DNA from: Cyclobacteriaceae bacterium
GTDB lineage: Bacteria > Bacteroidota > Bacteroidia > Cytophagales > Cyclobacteriaceae
NCBI GenBank assembly: GCA_021648745.1
Contig: JAKISE010000046.1
Span: 1-23,370, forward strand
Direction of reading: 5' to 3'
Length of the DNA: 23,370 nt
This document shows positions 7,026 through 14,728 of this stretch, in pieces (position 1 is the stretch's first letter; every line of letters starts with the position of its first letter). Under the pieces are notes generated by a model, which saw nothing but the letters and a program-made list of their open reading frames with translations, was not told the DNA's origin and did no database searches. A program made the translations under genes and the position numbers.

Positions 7026-8789
7026 ATGAGTAAGAAGTTATTTTTTCTATTGCTGGCATTTTGTTCAACACTAATTGTTAATGCTCAAAAGGCTTCTTCG
7101 CAATTTGAATCAACGTATAATTCCACTAAGCAATTACTAGATCAAGGTAAATATGGGCTAGCAATGCAGTCCTTTAAAAACCTGCTGTCAAAAGGAGAAA
7201 CCAATGAACTTGTGCCTTATGCGAAATTTTATCTTGGAAACTCGGCTTACCAAAATGGAGATAAAGAGTATGCCAAAAATGTATTTTTAGAGCTAACTGT
7301 AAAACACCCAAATTGGGATGAGATTGACGCTGCTTATTTGTGGCTCTCCCGAATTGGATTTGAGCAATCCGGTGTGTTTAAGGGGATGCTTTATGCTGGC
7401 AAAATCAGTTCTAATCCATACTTAACCAAAAGTAATATTTTCGTTAAAACGCAGATTCAAGGTCAATCTTTAGATGTGCTAGAACAGTTGTACACTAACT
7501 ATCCTGAGAATAGAGAAATTGCAGAGGCGTATGCTATAGAATTGAGCAAATTGCCCAAAGATGAGCAACCTGATATGTTGTTAAAGTATTTGATTGAAGA
7601 GTATAATATTGATAGTGAGAAGATTAACAGCATTCCTGAAAGTGTTTATAAAGAGCAATACACTATTGGTATTATGTTGCCCCTCTTCATTAACAGAGTG
7701 GAGGCAACAGGCAAATATCTCAAAAAATCATTAGCTGTAGATATTTACGAAGGAGCTATAATGGCTGCTTATGATACAGATTCTGCCTTGTTTAAGGTAG
7801 AAGTTTTTGATACAAAAAAAGATTCGGGTCAAGTTAGCCTTTTCTTCAAAAGCGGAGGACTAGAAAACTTGGATGCCATTTTAGGCCCAATTTATCCCAA
7901 TCCGATCGAACGTATGAAGGTGATTGCAAGAGAAGAGAAAATAAATTTTTTAAACCCTACATCTTCTAACTCATCTATTTCTAACGATAGCCCTTACTCG
8001 TTTCTTTCGCGAGCTACTGCAACTCAATTAGCCAAAGCAGCTGCCGCTTACATTAGCAACCAACAAATTTCTAAAACTGTAATCATTTATTATGGCACTT
8101 CTGAGGTTGATTCAATCGCTGCCTTTGTTTATAAAAATGAATTGGAATTAGATTCTTTCAAAATTATTTCCATTAACAAAATTGGCTCAGAAAATAGAAG
8201 AGATGTATATGATGGGTTAACAGCATCAAAACAAATTATCGACCGAAGAAGAACCCGTAGAATGACGAAAGAAGAGATTAGGAACTCTTTTAATCTTCCT
8301 ACAATTGATTCGTTGCTTATCCAGCCCGATTCTGTTGGTCACCTTTTTATTGCATCATCTGACCCTACAATTTCTACGGAGGCTATGTCAGCCATTATTA
8401 GCCGTGGAGATTCAATAAAAATTATGGGTGTGGGCAATTGGTTCGAATCTAAAAATGCAGGATTGGGAATTATGGAAAGGCTTGAGGTAACTTTGGCTAT
8501 TTCAGCCCTTGATGACGTATCTACACTCGAGTACAAACAACTCACTAGCCGTTATATTAAAAAGTATAGAACTCATCCAAGCAAATATTTTTTTAGAGGA
8601 TATTTTGGAATGAAAGCTATTACAGAGTCACTAAAAAAGTATGGGACATATTTCCAAAATGAATATCATAAGCAAGGTAATTTCAATTCGCTATATGCGT
8701 TTGAACATTCCAATTCAAATGCCTCGATAAAAATTATTAAATTAGTAGAAAATAGTATTCAGGTACAAAATATTGGTGAGGAAGATTGA
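7026..8789 (+). CDS. Secreted TPR plus periplasmic-binding-protein-fold protein
   Basis: A 587-residue protein if started at the ATG at 7026, which directly opens a signal peptide (MSKKLFFLLLAFCSTLIVNA, cleavage before QK). An in-frame GTG at 6975 would put 17 unlikely residues in front and lies in a repeat tract. Residues about 25-200 are helical TPR-like repeats (GKYGLAMQSFKNLL, YAKFYLGNSAYQNGDKEYA). From about residue 210 (YTIGIMLPLF) there is a type-I periplasmic-binding fold like that of branched-chain amino-acid binding proteins, including ILGPIYPNPI and ISRGDSIKIMGVGNWF. No transporter genes are adjacent, so an ABC transport role is doubtful. The TPR plus binding-fold layout recalls LpoA, the outer-membrane activator of PBP1A in Gammaproteobacteria, but no lipobox is present and homology to LpoA is not claimed. 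Probably periplasmic. Confidence 0.8.
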   Translation: MSKKLFFLLLAFCSTLIVNAQKASSQFESTYNSTKQLLDQGKYGLAMQSFKNLLSKGETNELVPYAKFYLGNSAYQNGDKEYAKNVFLELTVKHPNWDEIDAAYLWLSRIGFEQSGVFKGMLYAGKISSNPYLTKSNIFVKTQIQGQSLDVLEQLYTNYPENREIAEAYAIELSKLPKDEQPDMLLKYLIEEYNIDSEKINSIPESVYKEQYTIGIMLPLFINRVEATGKYLKKSLAVDIYEGAIMAAYDTDSALFKVEVFDTKKDSGQVSLFFKSGGLENLDAILGPIYPNPIERMKVIAREEKINFLNPTSSNSSISNDSPYSFLSRATATQLAKAAAAYISNQQISKTVIIYYGTSEVDSIAAFVYKNELELDSFKIISINKIGSENRRDVYDGLTASKQIIDRRRTRRMTKEEIRNSFNLPTIDSLLIQPDSVGHLFIASSDPTISTEAMSAIISRGDSIKIMGVGNWFESKNAGLGIMERLEVTLAISALDDVSTLEYKQLTSRYIKKYRTHPSKYFFRGYFGMKAITESLKKYGTYFQNEYHKQGNFNSLYAFEHSNSNASIKIIKLVENSIQVQNIGEED

Positions 8790-8837
8790 TTATTCGTCTA
8801 GTAGAAAATACTTATTTTATAAATAGTAATTGCTAGG

Positions 8838-8845
8838 TATATTTG
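8838..8845 (+). promoter_or_regulatory. Candidate -7 promoter element upstream of the secreted beta-rich protein gene
   Basis: TATATTTG matches the Bacteroidota consensus TAnnTTTG and lies 28 bases before the ATG at 8874, giving a predicted leader of about 20 bases. The matching -33 TTG is not seen at consensus spacing (only a TTA near 8812), so this is a moderate call. Confidence 0.5.
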
Positions 8846-8873
8846 AGGCTTGAAAACTTAGTTCGTAAAAAAT

Positions 8874-9884
8874 ATGCGTTTGAAAAGCAGTTTTATAATG
8901 GGGTTATTAATTGTAGCAACAATTAATGTGTATGGTCAAGCCACCAAGAAAAAATCGAAGGCCTTAAAGTACACCGTTACTTATGACGACCCCTATGATA
9001 TTAAAAAGCTTTTTATTCATTTTCAACCCATAGTAGGTGATATAGCGGCATTAAACATAGTTGGGGGGTTTGGATTAGAAGCCAATTACTACCATAAGGA
9101 TGTGCTAGATTTTGAATTTTCAGGTAGAACTTCCTATGGTTCAAAATTTGATATTTCCAGAGATGCTGCTAATAGAAATGCCTTTAATGAAAACGTTATT
9201 TCAACTTATTTTTATGGAGATGCAGGCGCTACTTACCATATTTTAGATCGCACAAAAGAATCTGAATCAAAAATTTTATTGTACAGTAGAAGATTAAAAG
9301 GCACTGAATGGGCAGCAACAGTGCCTAAAAATGCGTTGATTAAAAATACCGTTAGAGAGATTGTTGGTGGTAGAGGCGGTGCTTTCTTTTATACCTCTGC
9401 AGCCAGTTTGTCACCTATTTTAGCAAAACAAGGGATGGATTTGTTTTATAATGATGGCACGCCAGTTCTTTCAGATGAATTATACACCAATGTAGCTGCT
9501 TATGGTTTTTATGTGGGAGGCTCTATGAGTTGGTTTAAAAACTTTGCCGTTGATTTTGAGTCTCGTTGGGAACCCAACGGGGATGATTTATTAATGACCA
9601 CCTACGTTGATGTACTTTATTCCCCTAGCATAACCATAGATGATCTCCTAATAGGGGGTGAAACTGTTTCACTAGAAGATATTAAACAATCTCCTTTAGG
9701 CTTTAGAGCAGGATTAAAAGGCAAATTCAACCGTAAATTAGGTTGGGGCTATGGTGTTGAAACAGGTTTGCGACCAGGCGTACAGGAAAGCGGATTTTTC
9801 TTTGCCTTTAAACTTAGTTTTCCAATTTATGGCACTAAGCTGGAACAAACCGTTGAAGCCGTGAATACCGAAACAGGAGAGTAG
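8874..9884 (+). CDS. Secreted protein of unknown function, probable outer-membrane beta-barrel
   Basis: A 336-residue protein with an N-terminal signal peptide ending in VYGQ at about residues 1-22, followed by a Lys-rich stretch. I do not recognise a named family. The body alternates aromatic and small residues in short predicted strands separated by turns (for example FGLEANYYHKDVLDFEFSG and AAYGFYVGGSMSWFKNFAV). The late strands FRAGLKGKFN, GWGYGVETGLRPG and SGFFFAFKLSFPIYG look like transmembrane beta-strands, so an outer-membrane barrel is likely. About 30 residues (TKLEQTVEAVNTETGE and what precedes) trail the last strand, which is unusual for a barrel that ends in an aromatic residue. 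hutI begins 17 bases after the stop, so the two may be co-transcribed, without an obvious functional link. Confidence 0.75.
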   Translation: MRLKSSFIMGLLIVATINVYGQATKKKSKALKYTVTYDDPYDIKKLFIHFQPIVGDIAALNIVGGFGLEANYYHKDVLDFEFSGRTSYGSKFDISRDAANRNAFNENVISTYFYGDAGATYHILDRTKESESKILLYSRRLKGTEWAATVPKNALIKNTVREIVGGRGGAFFYTSAASLSPILAKQGMDLFYNDGTPVLSDELYTNVAAYGFYVGGSMSWFKNFAVDFESRWEPNGDDLLMTTYVDVLYSPSITIDDLLIGGETVSLEDIKQSPLGFRAGLKGKFNRKLGWGYGVETGLRPGVQESGFFFAFKLSFPIYGTKLEQTVEAVNTETGE

Positions 9885-9901
9885 GAATAACTGAAAATTT
9901 A

Positions 9902-11143
9902 ATGGAACTGTTAATATTAAATATTAAGGAGTTAGTTCAAACTCGAGAAAAAGCGAGTGCCTATAATTGGGTGGCGGGGGATCGTATGGGAGAAGTGCCC
10001 TCCATTAAAAATGCTTTTCTTTACCTTAAATCAGGATTAATTGAGAGCTATGGTTTAATGGCTGAGGCGCCAACTATTGATTGTAAGGTTATAGATGCTA
10101 CTAATAAACTGGTGTTACCCACATTTGTAGATTCACATACGCACTTAGTTTTTGCAGCAAGCAGAGAAGAAGAATTTGTTGATAAAATTAAAGGCATGTC
10201 TTATGCAGATATTGCCAAAAAAGGAGGTGGTATCCTAAATTCTGCAAAAAAACTACAGCAAACTTCTGAAGAAAACCTCTACCAATTTGCTCTTAAGCGT
10301 GTGGATGAAATTATAGGTTTTGGTACCGCCTGCGTTGAAATTAAAAGTGGCTATGGGCTTACGGTTGAGGATGAGCTAAAAATGTTACGTGTTGCAAAAC
10401 GCATTGCAAAAGAGACCCCACTTACCGTAAAAACTACTTTTTTGGGGGCACATGCTATTCCAAAAGAATATACTAATCGTAAGGACTACATTGATTTGGT
10501 TATTAACGAAATGTTACCCAAAGTTGCAGAGGAGAAGTTGGCAGATTACATAGATGTATTTTGTGAAAAAGGGTTTTTTACACCGGAAGAAACAGAACGT
10601 GTTATTTTGGCAGGGGAGTCTTTTGGCTTAAAAGGTAAAATTCATGCCAATCAACTAAATATTTCTGGTGGAGTACAAGTGGGTGTAAAAACTAACTCAC
10701 TAAGTGTCGATCATTTGGAGAGCATGGGGCAAGAGGAAATAGATAGTTTACTTGGCTCAAATACAATGCCCACATTGCTGCCAGGGGCAGCTTTTTTCCT
10801 AAGAACCTCCTATCCTCCGGCCAGGCAAATGATTGCTGCTGGGTTGCCGGTTGCACTAGCTACTGACTATAACCCAGGTAGTGCACCAAGTGGTAGTATG
10901 CCTTTTATGCTTTCGTTGGCGTGTGTAAATATGCGAATGACACCTCAAGAAGCTATTAACGCTGCAACTATGAACAGTGCTTATGCAATGGATTCGTTGA
11001 ACACCCATGGCAGTATCACAAAGGGCAAGGCAGGTAGTGTAATTATTACTAAAGATATTCCATCAGTAGATTACATCCCTTATGCGTTTAATTCCAATTC
11101 AATAGATAGCGTAATTATTGATGGAGAGGTAATGAATTTATAG
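9902..11143 (+). CDS. hutI: Imidazolonepropionase
   Basis: A 413-residue cytoplasmic amidohydrolase that opens the ring of 4-imidazolone-5-propanoate to N-formimino-L-glutamate, the third step of histidine degradation. The metal site is complete: the HxH motif DSHTH (His79, His81), His248 in HANQLN, and Asp322 in ATDYNPGSAP. Other family marks are GGGILNSAKK, EIKSGYGLT, FLGAHAIP (His184), SVDHLE and LPGAAFFLR. The length is typical. The ATG at 9902 follows the previous stop by 17 bases and gives the expected N-terminal beta-strand. The other hut genes (hutH, hutU, hutG) are not in the window, so the pathway is either dispersed in this genome or lies elsewhere. The next gene starts 19 bases downstream. 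Confidence 0.97.
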   Translation: MELLILNIKELVQTREKASAYNWVAGDRMGEVPSIKNAFLYLKSGLIESYGLMAEAPTIDCKVIDATNKLVLPTFVDSHTHLVFAASREEEFVDKIKGMSYADIAKKGGGILNSAKKLQQTSEENLYQFALKRVDEIIGFGTACVEIKSGYGLTVEDELKMLRVAKRIAKETPLTVKTTFLGAHAIPKEYTNRKDYIDLVINEMLPKVAEEKLADYIDVFCEKGFFTPEETERVILAGESFGLKGKIHANQLNISGGVQVGVKTNSLSVDHLESMGQEEIDSLLGSNTMPTLLPGAAFFLRTSYPPARQMIAAGLPVALATDYNPGSAPSGSMPFMLSLACVNMRMTPQEAINAATMNSAYAMDSLNTHGSITKGKAGSVIITKDIPSVDYIPYAFNSNSIDSVIIDGEVMNL

Positions 11144-11162
11144 TTTTTTCACAGGGTAAACT

Positions 11163-11564
11163 ATGTCAACACCAACAAAAAAATCAATTAACAATGCCAT
11201 TATAAATGCAAAATGCCCACAATGCAGAGCGGGTAATATGTTTAAACATAATTGGTGGCAGGTTACAAAATTTGCAAAATTTTATCAACATTGCCCGTAT
11301 TGTAATCTAAGGTTTGATCGAGAGCCTGGCTTTTTTCATGGTGCTATGTTTATTTCTTATGCCATGATAGTAGCCATGGTTACAACTGCTTGGTTCATAC
11401 TCTATTTTGTTTTTGGCAATCCTGCAATGGAAGTATATATGTATACGATTGTACTTTTAAACATTGTATTATTGCCGATATTTTTTAGGTACTCCCGGGT
11501 GCTCTATTTGTATGCATTTGGAGGGGTAAAATTTAATAGTCAAATAAGTAAACATTCGAAATGA
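11163..11564 (+). CDS. DUF983-family zinc-ribbon membrane protein
   Basis: A 133-residue integral membrane protein of unknown function. The N-terminal cytoplasmic part carries two CxxC pairs (Cys18/Cys21 in KCPQCRAG and Cys44/Cys47 in HCPYCNLRF), which should form a zinc ribbon. The segment REPGFFHGAMFISYA leads into two predicted transmembrane helices at about 58-84 and 88-109. This order and the spacing of the Cys pairs are those of DUF983, common in Bacteroidota and Alphaproteobacteria. Its stop codon overlaps the ATG of the next gene by four bases (ATGA), so the two are translationally coupled. Family call confident; function unknown. Confidence 0.88.
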   Translation: MSTPTKKSINNAIINAKCPQCRAGNMFKHNWWQVTKFAKFYQHCPYCNLRFDREPGFFHGAMFISYAMIVAMVTTAWFILYFVFGNPAMEVYMYTIVLLNIVLLPIFFRYSRVLYLYAFGGVKFNSQISKHSK

Positions 11565-12199
11565 AAAAGACAACATATTTATTAATTGCTTTAGCTGTAA
11601 TTTCTCAAGGTTGCATGAGCACAAAATTTCAGGCCTCATGGAAAGCACCTGACTTTAGTGGCAAAGCCTACGAGCAAGTATTAGTTTGGGGTTTGTCAGA
11701 TAATGTGGCTAATCGGAGTACGGTTGAAGATGAGGTAACTCATTTTTTAAATTTAAAAGGCATCAATACGCATTCTGGGGCAGATATTCTCCCATATGAC
11801 CGAACTATAATACCTGAAGATCAGGAGGTTATAAAGAAAAAATTAGTAGAAAAAGGATACGATGCAGTTTTGACCATAGGCCTTAAGGATATTAAAGAAG
11901 AAACTCGTTATGTACAAGGAACCGGCTATTACAACCCAATGTCGTACGGGTATTACGGCTCTTTTTATGGTTACTCATCTCATATGTACGGCAATGTTTA
12001 TCAGCCTGGTTATTACTCTTCAACTGAAGTTATCTTCCTAGAAAGCAACCTTTGGGATGTTGAAACAGGTAAACTTGTATGGTCTGGTCAATCTAAATCT
12101 ACCAGCCAAAGTTCGGTTGATAAAACTGCAAATGCTTATGCCAGAGCTGTAGTTACTGAGCTTATTAAAAAAGGAGTATTACTTCCTACTAAAAAATAA
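11561..12199 (+). CDS. Lipoprotein with a Tyr/Gly-rich loop, DUF4136-like, copy 1 of a tandem pair
   Basis: A 212-residue predicted lipoprotein: a signal peptide with lipobox ISQGC, then the motif ASWKAPDFSGK followed by VLVWGLSDN. I read this as belonging to or resembling the DUF4136-like lipoproteins with an ASWK start, whose function is unknown. The middle (around residues 126-150) is a Tyr/Gly-rich loop, for example MSYGYYGSFYGYSSHMYG. The C-terminal strand-turn LWDVETGKLVWSGQS and a final helix follow. It overlaps the upstream DUF983 gene by four bases. A clear paralogue starts 86 bases downstream after a terminator, so the pair arose by tandem duplication. Localisation is probably periplasmic or outer-membrane-anchored. 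Confidence 0.8.
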   Translation: MKKTTYLLIALAVISQGCMSTKFQASWKAPDFSGKAYEQVLVWGLSDNVANRSTVEDEVTHFLNLKGINTHSGADILPYDRTIIPEDQEVIKKKLVEKGYDAVLTIGLKDIKEETRYVQGTGYYNPMSYGYYGSFYGYSSHMYGNVYQPGYYSSTEVIFLESNLWDVETGKLVWSGQSKSTSQSSVDKTANAYARAVVTELIKKGVLLPTKK

Positions 12200-12216
12200 A
12201 TTAGCAGAATTATATA

Positions 12217-12254
12217 AAAAGGCCTCGTTCTTACTTTTAGAATGAGGCTTTTAT
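12217..12254 (+). terminator. Rho-independent terminator between the two paralogous lipoprotein genes
   Basis: GCCTCGTTCT at 12222-12231 pairs with AGAATGAGGC at 12239-12248 (10 pairs, one G-U) around a 7-base loop. An A tract lies upstream and TTTTATTATTTT downstream. It should end the hutI-DUF983-lipoprotein transcript. Confidence 0.88.
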
Positions 12255-12262
12255 TATTTTTG
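12255..12262 (+). promoter_or_regulatory. Candidate -7 promoter element for the second lipoprotein
   Basis: TATTTTTG fits TAnnTTTG and lies 22 bases before the ATG at 12285, immediately after the terminator tail. A separate promoter is needed here because the terminator isolates this gene. No TTG is present at the expected upstream spacing, and the T-rich tail could produce the match by chance. Confidence 0.35.
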
Positions 12263-12284
12263 GGGTTTACATTAACCAAAACAT

Positions 12285-12929
12285 ATGAAAACCAACTACA
12301 TCATCATTACTTTATTAAGTGCAGTTTTAATATTTGCCACTTCTTGCTCTTCAACCAAAGTTTCGGCCTCCTGGAAGGCACCAGATTATTCTGGTAAAAA
12401 GTTCGATAAAATTTTAGTTTGGGGGCTATCTGATAATGTTTCGGCAAGAGCCACTGTAGAAGATGAAATGGCTTATTTTTTAAATTTAAAAAAAATTGTT
12501 TCAGTTTCAGGTTCTGATATTGCTCCTCCTAACAGAAAAGCATTACCACATGATATCGAAGAATCGAAGGCAATTCTCAAAAAGAACGGATTCGATGGAG
12601 TGTTAACTATGGGGTTAATTGACAAGAAGGAGGAAACGAGGTACGTGGAGGGAACAGGCTATTACCAGCCTATGGCTTACGGGTATTATGGATCGTTTTA
12701 CTCATACTACCCTTATATGTATGGCAATGTGTACCAGCCGGGTCATTATGCTACTTCGCAGCATATCTACATAGAAACTAATCTTTGGGATGTAGAAACA
12801 GGTAAACTTGTTTGGTCAGCTCAAACAGAAACTGTTGATCCTTCCTCTATCGAAAATTTTGCGAATTCTTATGCAAGAGATATGGTTGGTGAACTAATTA
12901 AAAGAAAGATTATTCTGCCTAATGAATAA
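12285..12929 (+). CDS. Lipoprotein with a Tyr/Gly-rich loop, DUF4136-like, copy 2 of a tandem pair
   Basis: A 214-residue paralogue of the preceding lipoprotein, collinear over its whole length. The lipobox is ATSC (in LIFATSCSSTK), then VSASWKAPDYSGK, ILVWGLSDNVSARATVEDE, GFDGVLTMGLIDKKEETRYV, a Tyr-rich loop YGYYGSFYSYYPYMYGNVY, and LWDVETGKLVWSAQT. The most conserved parts between the copies are the ASWKAPD start, the EETRYV-to-VYQPG loop and the C-terminal LWDVETGKLVW. The exposed segment around residues 70-90 differs most. The function is unknown. It stands as its own transcription unit between a terminator and the PaaN-type gene. Confidence 0.8.
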   Translation: MKTNYIIITLLSAVLIFATSCSSTKVSASWKAPDYSGKKFDKILVWGLSDNVSARATVEDEMAYFLNLKKIVSVSGSDIAPPNRKALPHDIEESKAILKKNGFDGVLTMGLIDKKEETRYVEGTGYYQPMAYGYYGSFYSYYPYMYGNVYQPGHYATSQHIYIETNLWDVETGKLVWSAQTETVDPSSIENFANSYARDMVGELIKRKIILPNE

Positions 12930-13049
12930 AAGTATTTGAGGGGAGCAATCCCTGTAAATAGTGAAATATCGAATGGAACGAATTATTTCATGCTCATTTT
13001 TTTAAATCCCTGTTAATTCCATTTATCTTAGCTGCTTAAACCAAGTAAA

Positions 13050-14714
13050 ATGGAATTAGTAGTTAAGCATATGCCTACAATCAACCGGGCGATTCAGGCA
13101 ATTCACGAACGAACTTTTTTTGCACAATACCCAGAGCACCCTTCTCCTAAAATTTATGGCGAAGATGCTGATAAAAATGGACGTAAGACTTTCCAAAGTC
13201 TGGTAGGGAAAAAATTCGAGGAGTTATTGCAGGGCAACTCTGACCAGTGGATTGGAGATGAAGAGTCGCCTTATATGCAAGAACCTTTAAACATTTCATA
13301 TCCTGCGTTTTCCTCAGAAGAGCTACTTTCAAACGCTGATACTGCTTTTCACCAATGGCGAAAAGTGAAAGCCGACCTAAGAGCCGCCATTTTAGTGGAG
13401 TCTTTAGACAGAGTTAAAAATCGTTTTTTTGAAATAGCCTATGCAACTATGCATACCACAGGCCAAGGATATATGATGGCCTTTCAGGCATCTGGGCCTC
13501 ATGCAGCAGATAGGGCATTGGAAGCCATAGCTATGGGTTATGAAGAACTAACCCGTTTCCCTGAGTCTGTAGTTTGGGATAAACCAATGGGTAAGTATAA
13601 TTTAAAACTAGCAAAAGAATGGCGAGCTGTTCCCAAAGGAATAAGTGTTGTCATTGGTTGCTCTACATTCCCTACTTGGAATTCCGTTCCTGGTATGTAT
13701 GCAAGTTTAGTTACAGGCAATCCCGTAATCATTAAACCACATCCAGGAGCCATTTTACCTATTGCCATTTTTGTGGCAGAGCTTCAAAAAGTATTAAAAG
13801 AGGAGGGGCTTAACCCTGCTATTTGCCAACTAGGTGTAGATAGTTTTAGCAATATGATTACAAAGGAACTAGCCGAAGATGATCGAGTAAAACTAATTGA
13901 TTATACAGGAAATTCAACTTTTGGGAATTATTTAGAGGGCTTGAAAGGCAAATTTGTATTTACCGAAAAAACAGGTGTAAACTCTGCTATCTTAGATTCA
14001 GTGGTTGATATTGATAAAGTGATTGGAAATTTAGCCTTCTCTTTATCTCTTTATTCTGGGCAAATGTGTACAGCTCCTCAAAATTTTTACATTCCGGCAT
14101 CAGGTATAAAAACACCCGATGGTGTAGTGAGCTTTGATGAGTTTGCTCAAAAATTTGCAGATAATATCCAAGGGTTAGTTAACAACCCGAAAGCAGGGCC
14201 ATTTGTTTTGGGAGCCATTCAAAATAAAAACACGTGTAGCAGAGTAGATGACTTTGGCGCTGGCAAAGGTAAAGTTTGGTTGGAGTCTACCCAAGTAGAG
14301 AATCCTATGTTTGAAAACGCCCGAACAGCAACTCCTTTAGTGTTAGAAGTGGATGCTAAAAACGAAGATAGCTTCAGTCAGGAATTATTTGGACCGATTG
14401 CTTTGCTAATAAAAACTGAAAACACTACGCAATCAGTGGCCTTAGCAAAGGAGATGGCTATAAAGCATGGTGCTATTTCTTGTGGTGCATATACAACTGA
14501 TAGTGAAATCAAAGAAATGATAGCAGATGAAATGTCTTTAGCCGCTACTCCGGTTTCGTTTAACCTAACGGGAGGTATTTATGTAAACCAACATGCTGGT
14601 TTTTCCGATTTTCATGTTACAGGTGGAAACCCTGCAGGAAATGCATCTTTTACAAACCCTGAGTATGTGATCAAGCGATTTACCTGGGTAGGATTCAGAG
14701 AACCTTTGAAGTAG
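13050..14714 (+). CDS. paaN: PaaN-type aldehyde dehydrogenase
   Basis: A 554-residue cytoplasmic protein of the aldehyde dehydrogenase superfamily in the stand-alone PaaN form, without the MaoC hydratase domain of E. coli PaaZ. The cofactor-binding segment VIIKPHPGA contains Lys229. The catalytic Cys340 sits in SGQMCTAPQNFYIP, and the general-base Glu306 in the variant motif FTEKTGVNSA in place of the usual ELGGK. The C-terminal FNLTGGIYVNQHAGFSDFHVTGGNPAG is also family-like. PaaN/PaaZ dehydrogenases oxidise the ring-opened semialdehyde in phenylacetyl-CoA degradation. No other paa gene is visible here, so the pathway role is inferred from family only. The next gene starts 14 bases after its stop. 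Superfamily certain, subfamily fairly sure. Confidence 0.85.
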   Translation: MELVVKHMPTINRAIQAIHERTFFAQYPEHPSPKIYGEDADKNGRKTFQSLVGKKFEELLQGNSDQWIGDEESPYMQEPLNISYPAFSSEELLSNADTAFHQWRKVKADLRAAILVESLDRVKNRFFEIAYATMHTTGQGYMMAFQASGPHAADRALEAIAMGYEELTRFPESVVWDKPMGKYNLKLAKEWRAVPKGISVVIGCSTFPTWNSVPGMYASLVTGNPVIIKPHPGAILPIAIFVAELQKVLKEEGLNPAICQLGVDSFSNMITKELAEDDRVKLIDYTGNSTFGNYLEGLKGKFVFTEKTGVNSAILDSVVDIDKVIGNLAFSLSLYSGQMCTAPQNFYIPASGIKTPDGVVSFDEFAQKFADNIQGLVNNPKAGPFVLGAIQNKNTCSRVDDFGAGKGKVWLESTQVENPMFENARTATPLVLEVDAKNEDSFSQELFGPIALLIKTENTTQSVALAKEMAIKHGAISCGAYTTDSEIKEMIADEMSLAATPVSFNLTGGIYVNQHAGFSDFHVTGGNPAGNASFTNPEYVIKRFTWVGFREPLK

Positions 14715-14728
14715 TTAAGAAACTTATT

